Positions 7,179-9,836 of a stretch of DNA of 9,836 nucleotides are shown piece after piece. Position 1 is the stretch's first letter. Each line of letters begins with the position of its first letter. Source of the stretch: an uncultured Bacteroides sp. (GTDB lineage Bacteria > Bacteroidota > Bacteroidia > Bacteroidales > Bacteroidaceae); the NCBI RefSeq assembly GCF_900547205.1, contig NZ_URFY01000084.1, positions 1 through 9,836 of the forward strand. The letters run 5' to 3'. Position numbers and translations under genes: made by a program. The notes below the pieces were generated by a model. The model ran no database searches. It was not told the DNA's origin and worked only from the letters and a program-made list of their open reading frames with translations.

Positions 7179-8047
7179 TAATTTCGTTTGGCAAATAAAT
7201 TCAACAATGCCTTTACGTAATCCTGATCAGTCCTGACAGATACGGAGTCTACATTACTTTTAGTAAATGTATCATTCAGTTCTGTCTGTTTTTGCACCCA
7301 CCAGTCGCGATGTGCCCGGCGTACAGCCTTTGAAGATGTATCAATCCACTGCTCATGTCCGGTTTCAGCGTCTTTTATCCGCATCAGCCCTATAGGAGGA
7401 AGATCACAAACCCTTCTATCATAAACTTGCAATGCCACCACATCATGTTTCCGGTTGGCTATGGTCAGGGCATTCTTAAAGCTCTCCTGATCAATGAAAT
7501 CTGATAAAATGAATGCCGTACATCGCCTTTTCATCACATTGGTTAAATATTCCAACGCAAGACGAATATTAGTACGACGGCTTTCCGGTCTAAAATCAAT
7601 CAACTCGCGGATAATATATAGAATATGCTTACGCCCTTTTTTAGGAGGAATAAACTTTTCAATCTGGTCTGAAAAGAAGATTACACCGATTTTATCATTG
7701 TTCTGGATAGCAGAAAAAGCAAGAGTAGCAGCAATTTCCGTTATCATATCTTTCTTTAGCTGCTTGACCGTACCAAATTCCAAACTTCCGGAAACATCAA
7801 CCATCAACATAACTGTCAGTTCGCGCTCTTCTTCAAACACTTTCACATAAGGTTTGTTGAATCGGGCTGTCACATTCCAGTCTATGTCACGTATATCATC
7901 GCCAAACTGATATTCACGGACTTCCGAGAAAGACATACCCCTCCCTTTGAAAGCCGAATGATACTGGCCTGCAAAGATATTGTTAGACAGTCCTCGTGTC
8001 TTGATTTCAATCTGACGAACCTTTTTTAGTATTTCACTTGTTTCCAT
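7178..8047 (-). CDS. DUF58 family protein with VWA-like fold, 289 aa
   Basis: This soluble protein has no signal peptide or membrane helix. The DUF58 signature is present: GRGMSFSEVREYQFGDDIRD (35-54) followed by IDWNVTARFNKPYVKVF (55-71). A VWA-like fold follows, with the metal-site residues D84-V-S86-G-S88, T159 (RRTN) and D183 (LSDFID). Cytosolic DUF58 proteins are encoded next to moxR in very many bacteria and are regarded as likely substrates or partners of the ATPase. The gene lies 82 bp after moxR, the longest spacer within the operon, and overlaps the next gene by one base. Length is typical of the short DUF58 type without N-terminal membrane helices. The exact role is unknown; partnership with MoxR is inferred from co-occurrence. 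Confidence 0.93.
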   Translation of the reverse strand: METSEILKKVRQIEIKTRGLSNNIFAGQYHSAFKGRGMSFSEVREYQFGDDIRDIDWNVTARFNKPYVKVFEEERELTVMLMVDVSGSLEFGTVKQLKKDMITEIAATLAFSAIQNNDKIGVIFFSDQIEKFIPPKKGRKHILYIIRELIDFRPESRRTNIRLALEYLTNVMKRRCTAFILSDFIDQESFKNALTIANRKHDVVALQVYDRRVCDLPPIGLMRIKDAETGHEQWIDTSSKAVRRAHRDWWVQKQTELNDTFTKSNVDSVSVRTDQDYVKALLNLFAKRN

Positions 8048-8055
8048 TTATACAG

Positions 8056-8083
8056 TAGTTAAGTAGTAAGTAGTTAAGTAGTC
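8056..8083. repeat. Tandem TTAAGTAGT-type repeats in the moxR-DUF58 spacer
   Basis: The plus strand carries AGTTAAGTAGT at 8057-8067 and again at 8072-8082, joined by AAGT, giving a run of AAGTAGT units with a 15-bp period. A further related unit (ACTACTTA, 8100-8107) occurs in inverted orientation. The repeats fill much of the 82-bp gap between moxR and the DUF58 gene. Confidence 0.7.
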
Positions 8084-8107
8084 AAGTATAATGCTTACGA
8101 CTACTTA
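8075..8107 (-). promoter_or_regulatory. Intercistronic hairpin between moxR and the DUF58 gene
   Basis: TAAGTAGTC (8075-8083) and GACTACTTA (8099-8107) form a perfect 9-bp stem with a 15-base loop. An alternative fold uses the upstream repeat copy (8060-8067) plus TACAGT/ACTGTA (8051-8056 with 8111-8116). There is no U-tract after it on the minus strand, so it does not look like a full terminator. It may mark an RNA processing or stability site that sets different levels for moxR and the downstream genes. Confidence 0.45.
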
Positions 8108-8129
8108 TTGACTGTATTATAACTACAAA

Positions 8130-9125
8130 TTAGGGCACTTCAACCTTATTTAATATTTTGCTGACAATCTCGTCCGAAGTCATATTATTAGCTTCCGCTT
8201 CATAAGTCAACCCGATACGATGGCGAAGCACGTCATGTGCAACAGCACGCACGTCTTCTGGAATCACGTATCCGCGGCGTTTGATAAATGCATAAGTACG
8301 GGCAGCCAATGCCAGATTGATGGATGCACGGGGCGAACCTCCGAAGCCAATCATATCTTTCAGTTCTTTAAGATCATATTTATCTGGGAAGCGAGTAGCA
8401 AATACGATATCTACAATATATCTTTCAATCTTTTCGTCCAGATATACCTGACGAACGACTTTGCGTGCTTCAAGAATTTCATCCGCTTTCAGAATTGGCT
8501 TCACATTGAACTTCTCACCACTGATATTCTGGCGAATAATCAATTTTTCTTCTTCCAGTTTCGGATAATCGATAACTACTTTCAACATAAAACGGTCAAC
8601 CTGTGCTTCAGGTAGCGGGTAGGTACCTTCTTGTTCTATCGGGTTCTGAGTAGCCAATACGAGGAATGGTTCAGGTAGCATGAATGTTTCTTTTCCGATA
8701 GTGACCTGACGTTCCTGCATTGCTTCCAGCAAAGCACTTTGCACTTTTGCCGGAGCACGGTTGATTTCATCCGCCAATACAAAATTAGCAAAAATCGGTC
8801 CCCTTTGTACTTTAAAAGATTCGTCTTTCTGGCTGTAGACCATTGTACCGATAACGTCGGCGGGCAACAAGTCAGGCGTAAACTGGATACGGCTATATTT
8901 CGCATCGATCAAAGAAGCGAGCGTCTTAATAGCTAAGGTTTTCGCCAAACCGGGCACACCTTCCAAAAGAACGTGACCATCGGAGAGTAATCCAATAAGC
9001 AGTGATTCAACCAAATGTTTCTGACCAACAATTATTTGGTCCATACCTGTCGTAAGATTGGTAACGAAAGCACTTTGTCTTTCAATCCGCTCGTTCAGTT
9101 CGCGGATATCAATTGATTCAGCCAT
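8130..9125 (-). CDS. moxR: MoxR-family AAA+ ATPase, 331 aa
   Basis: All AAA+ landmarks of the MoxR group are present. Walker A is GVPGLAKT (56-63, K62), and Walker B is FVLADEINRA (115-124, D119/E120). Sensor 1 is the Asn in LATQNPIEQEG (N151), a probable arginine finger lies in QVDRFM (R168), and sensor 2 is in GGSPRAS (R256). The C-terminal helical lid (about 260-325) includes the PEDVRAVAHDVLRHRI segment. Length is normal for the family and no residue is missing. MoxR ATPases act as chaperone-like remodellers, often maturing complexes that contain VWA proteins; here three VWA proteins are encoded downstream. This is the first gene of the bat operon. It starts about 75 bases after the predicted transcription start, with an AT-rich leader and no clear Shine-Dalgarno site. 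The specific substrate is inferred, not shown. Confidence 0.96.
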   Translation of the reverse strand: MAESIDIRELNERIERQSAFVTNLTTGMDQIIVGQKHLVESLLIGLLSDGHVLLEGVPGLAKTLAIKTLASLIDAKYSRIQFTPDLLPADVIGTMVYSQKDESFKVQRGPIFANFVLADEINRAPAKVQSALLEAMQERQVTIGKETFMLPEPFLVLATQNPIEQEGTYPLPEAQVDRFMLKVVIDYPKLEEEKLIIRQNISGEKFNVKPILKADEILEARKVVRQVYLDEKIERYIVDIVFATRFPDKYDLKELKDMIGFGGSPRASINLALAARTYAFIKRRGYVIPEDVRAVAHDVLRHRIGLTYEAEANNMTSDEIVSKILNKVEVP

Positions 9126-9204
9126 AAATACTTAATATTTTATTATTTAAATCCCATTAATTGATATATGTCCCACCTAAATGTAAGACTTTTTATTTTG
9201 CTCC

Positions 9205-9236
9205 CAAAAGTACGCCATTAAATTAACGATTGCAAC
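9205..9236 (-). promoter_or_regulatory. Probable promoter of the moxR-bat operon
   Basis: On the minus strand the -7 element TACTTTTG (9212-9205) matches the Bacteroides consensus TAnnTTTG exactly. A -33-like GTTG (9236-9233, three of four matches to TTTG) lies 20 bases upstream, within the normal 19-21 spacing. Transcription should begin around 9198-9202, giving a leader of about 75 bases before moxR. This is the only good match in the gap between the LysM gene and moxR. Confidence 0.72.
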
Positions 9237-9309
9237 TAATTTTTATTAAAAAACAATGCGAAATCTTTAGATTAAGGTACTTTCGTACGCTTTTGTACTT
9301 ACATAACAC

Positions 9310-9347
9310 TTCACCCGGCTTATACAGGTATTGTAAGGCCGGGTGAA
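9310..9347 (-). terminator. Terminator hairpin after the LysM-domain gene
   Basis: A perfect 10-bp GC-rich stem, TTCACCCGGC (9310-9319) and GCCGGGTGAA (9338-9347), has an 18-base interior that can extend pairing past a bulged G. It starts 14 bases after the LysM gene stop. The minus-strand side downstream lacks a T-run (GTGTTATGTAAG), while the T-rich stretch lies on the plus-strand side. The hairpin still most likely ends the LysM transcript and separates it from the bat promoter about 75 bp further on. Confidence 0.7.
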
Positions 9348-9361
9348 CATATGATTTATAT

Positions 9362-9836
9362 TTATTTTTTTGTTAGTTCCGGTATCTTGACTGTAGTACC
9401 ATAAGGAACATTATTCGGATTCTTAATAACGTCCGGATTGTGCTTCACAATATATGGCCACATTGCTTTGGTGCCATAGAATCGCAAAGATACTCTTGTT
9501 AAAGTTTCACCTTCTTTAATCGTATATTTCGTCTTCGTTCCTGTTATCTTGTAGGTTGCAGAATCAAGATAGGCGGAAGTTGGAGGCTGTTGCTGAACAA
9601 CCTTGTTTTCTGTTTTAGCCGAAACCTTCACTTCTTCTTTCTTAGCAATCGGTTGATGCTCAACAGCTACATTCGGCACAGTAGGAATTGCCGCTGCAAC
9701 AGTATCCTTATGTTCGATTGTATCAGAAAGCAGCGCTCCCTGCTGCACAGGCTGCGTAGTAACAGGTACATCGGTCACATTGTTCTGACCGGGCGAAGAA
9801 GAAAACATATCCGGGTAATATATAAATAGAACAACA
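9362..9836 (-). CDS. C-terminal part of a LysM-domain protein (gene runs off the window)
   Basis: The frame is open to the right edge, so the start lies outside the window. The first visible residues (VVLFIYYPD) look like the end of a membrane helix. A Val/Thr/Gln/Pro-rich linker of about 90 residues follows. A LysM domain of about 45-50 residues comes last: YTIKEGETLTRVSLRFYGTK, then a Trp-Pro-Tyr-Ile core, HNPDVIKN, and a closing VPYGTTVKIP. LysM binds N-acetylglucosamine-containing glycans such as peptidoglycan, so this end should be periplasmic. A Met at 9808 could be read as a start for a 148-aa protein, but the open frame upstream and the lack of a signal peptide argue against that. The N-terminal domain cannot be known here. 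A hairpin follows the stop codon and the next operon has its own promoter, so linkage to bat is only positional. Confidence 0.8.
   Translation of the reverse strand, partial: VVLFIYYPDMFSSSPGQNNVTDVPVTTQPVQQGALLSDTIEHKDTVAAAIPTVPNVAVEHQPIAKKEEVKVSAKTENKVVQQQPPTSAYLDSATYKITGTKTKYTIKEGETLTRVSLRFYGTKAMWPYIVKHNPDVIKNPNNVPYGTTVKIPELTKK

Noticed and set aside
8636..8905. 89-aa minus-strand frame within moxR
   Set aside because: It is out of frame with moxR, which carries intact Walker A, Walker B and sensor motifs through this region, so there is no sign of a frameshift.
9362..9808. Complete 148-aa LysM protein starting at the Met at 9808
   Set aside because: The frame is open to the window edge with hydrophobic residues before this Met, and no signal peptide follows it. 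A partial gene is the better reading.

Overview
The window reads as part of a Bacteroides-type chromosome (order Bacteroidales). The evidence is an AT-rich sequence, start codons without strong Shine-Dalgarno sites, a promoter matching the Bacteroides -33/-7 consensus (TTTG ... TAnnTTTG), and a complete bat (Bacteroides aerotolerance) locus. All ten genes are on the minus strand, so transcription runs from high to low coordinates. I see no rRNA, tRNA, CRISPR array, insertion sequence or phage gene.

Layout in transcription order. (1) 9836-9362: the 3' part of a gene whose product ends in a LysM domain. Its reading frame is open to the window edge, and a strong hairpin follows it at 9310-9347. 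(2) 9361-9126: intergenic region with that hairpin and the probable bat promoter (-7 element at 9205-9212). (3) 9125-542: an eight-gene operon, moxR (AAA+ ATPase) - DUF58/VWA protein - 362-aa BatD-like membrane protein - batA - batB - batC - batD - batE. It closes with a rho-independent terminator at 474-512. (4) 493-411: a short regulatory zone with a candidate promoter that overlaps the bat terminator. (5) 410-120: a small helix-turn-helix protein gene, then its own terminator at 63-107.

How the genes fit together. MoxR is a cytosolic AAA+ chaperone-like ATPase. MoxR-family ATPases are typically encoded beside VWA-domain partners, and this operon supplies three: a soluble DUF58 protein and the membrane-anchored BatA and BatB. 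All three have the full metal-ion-dependent adhesion site (DxSxS, T, D). BatD and the 362-aa protein are exported single- or double-pass proteins with extracytoplasmic beta-rich (Ig-like) regions and a related cytosolic helical domain. BatC and BatE bring TPR repeats on the outer face of the inner membrane, and BatE adds an SH3-like domain. The likely picture is one inner-membrane complex whose VWA parts are remodelled by MoxR. The biochemical function of Bat proteins remains poorly defined; the aerotolerance/stress role comes from the family's history, not from this sequence.

The operon is a known type, not a new system. The less usual observations are a shared cytosolic module in BatD and the 362-aa protein, structured and repeat-bearing spacers between otherwise tightly packed genes, a promoter for the small HTH gene embedded in the bat terminator, and a low-complexity Gln/Asp/Lys tract in BatC.
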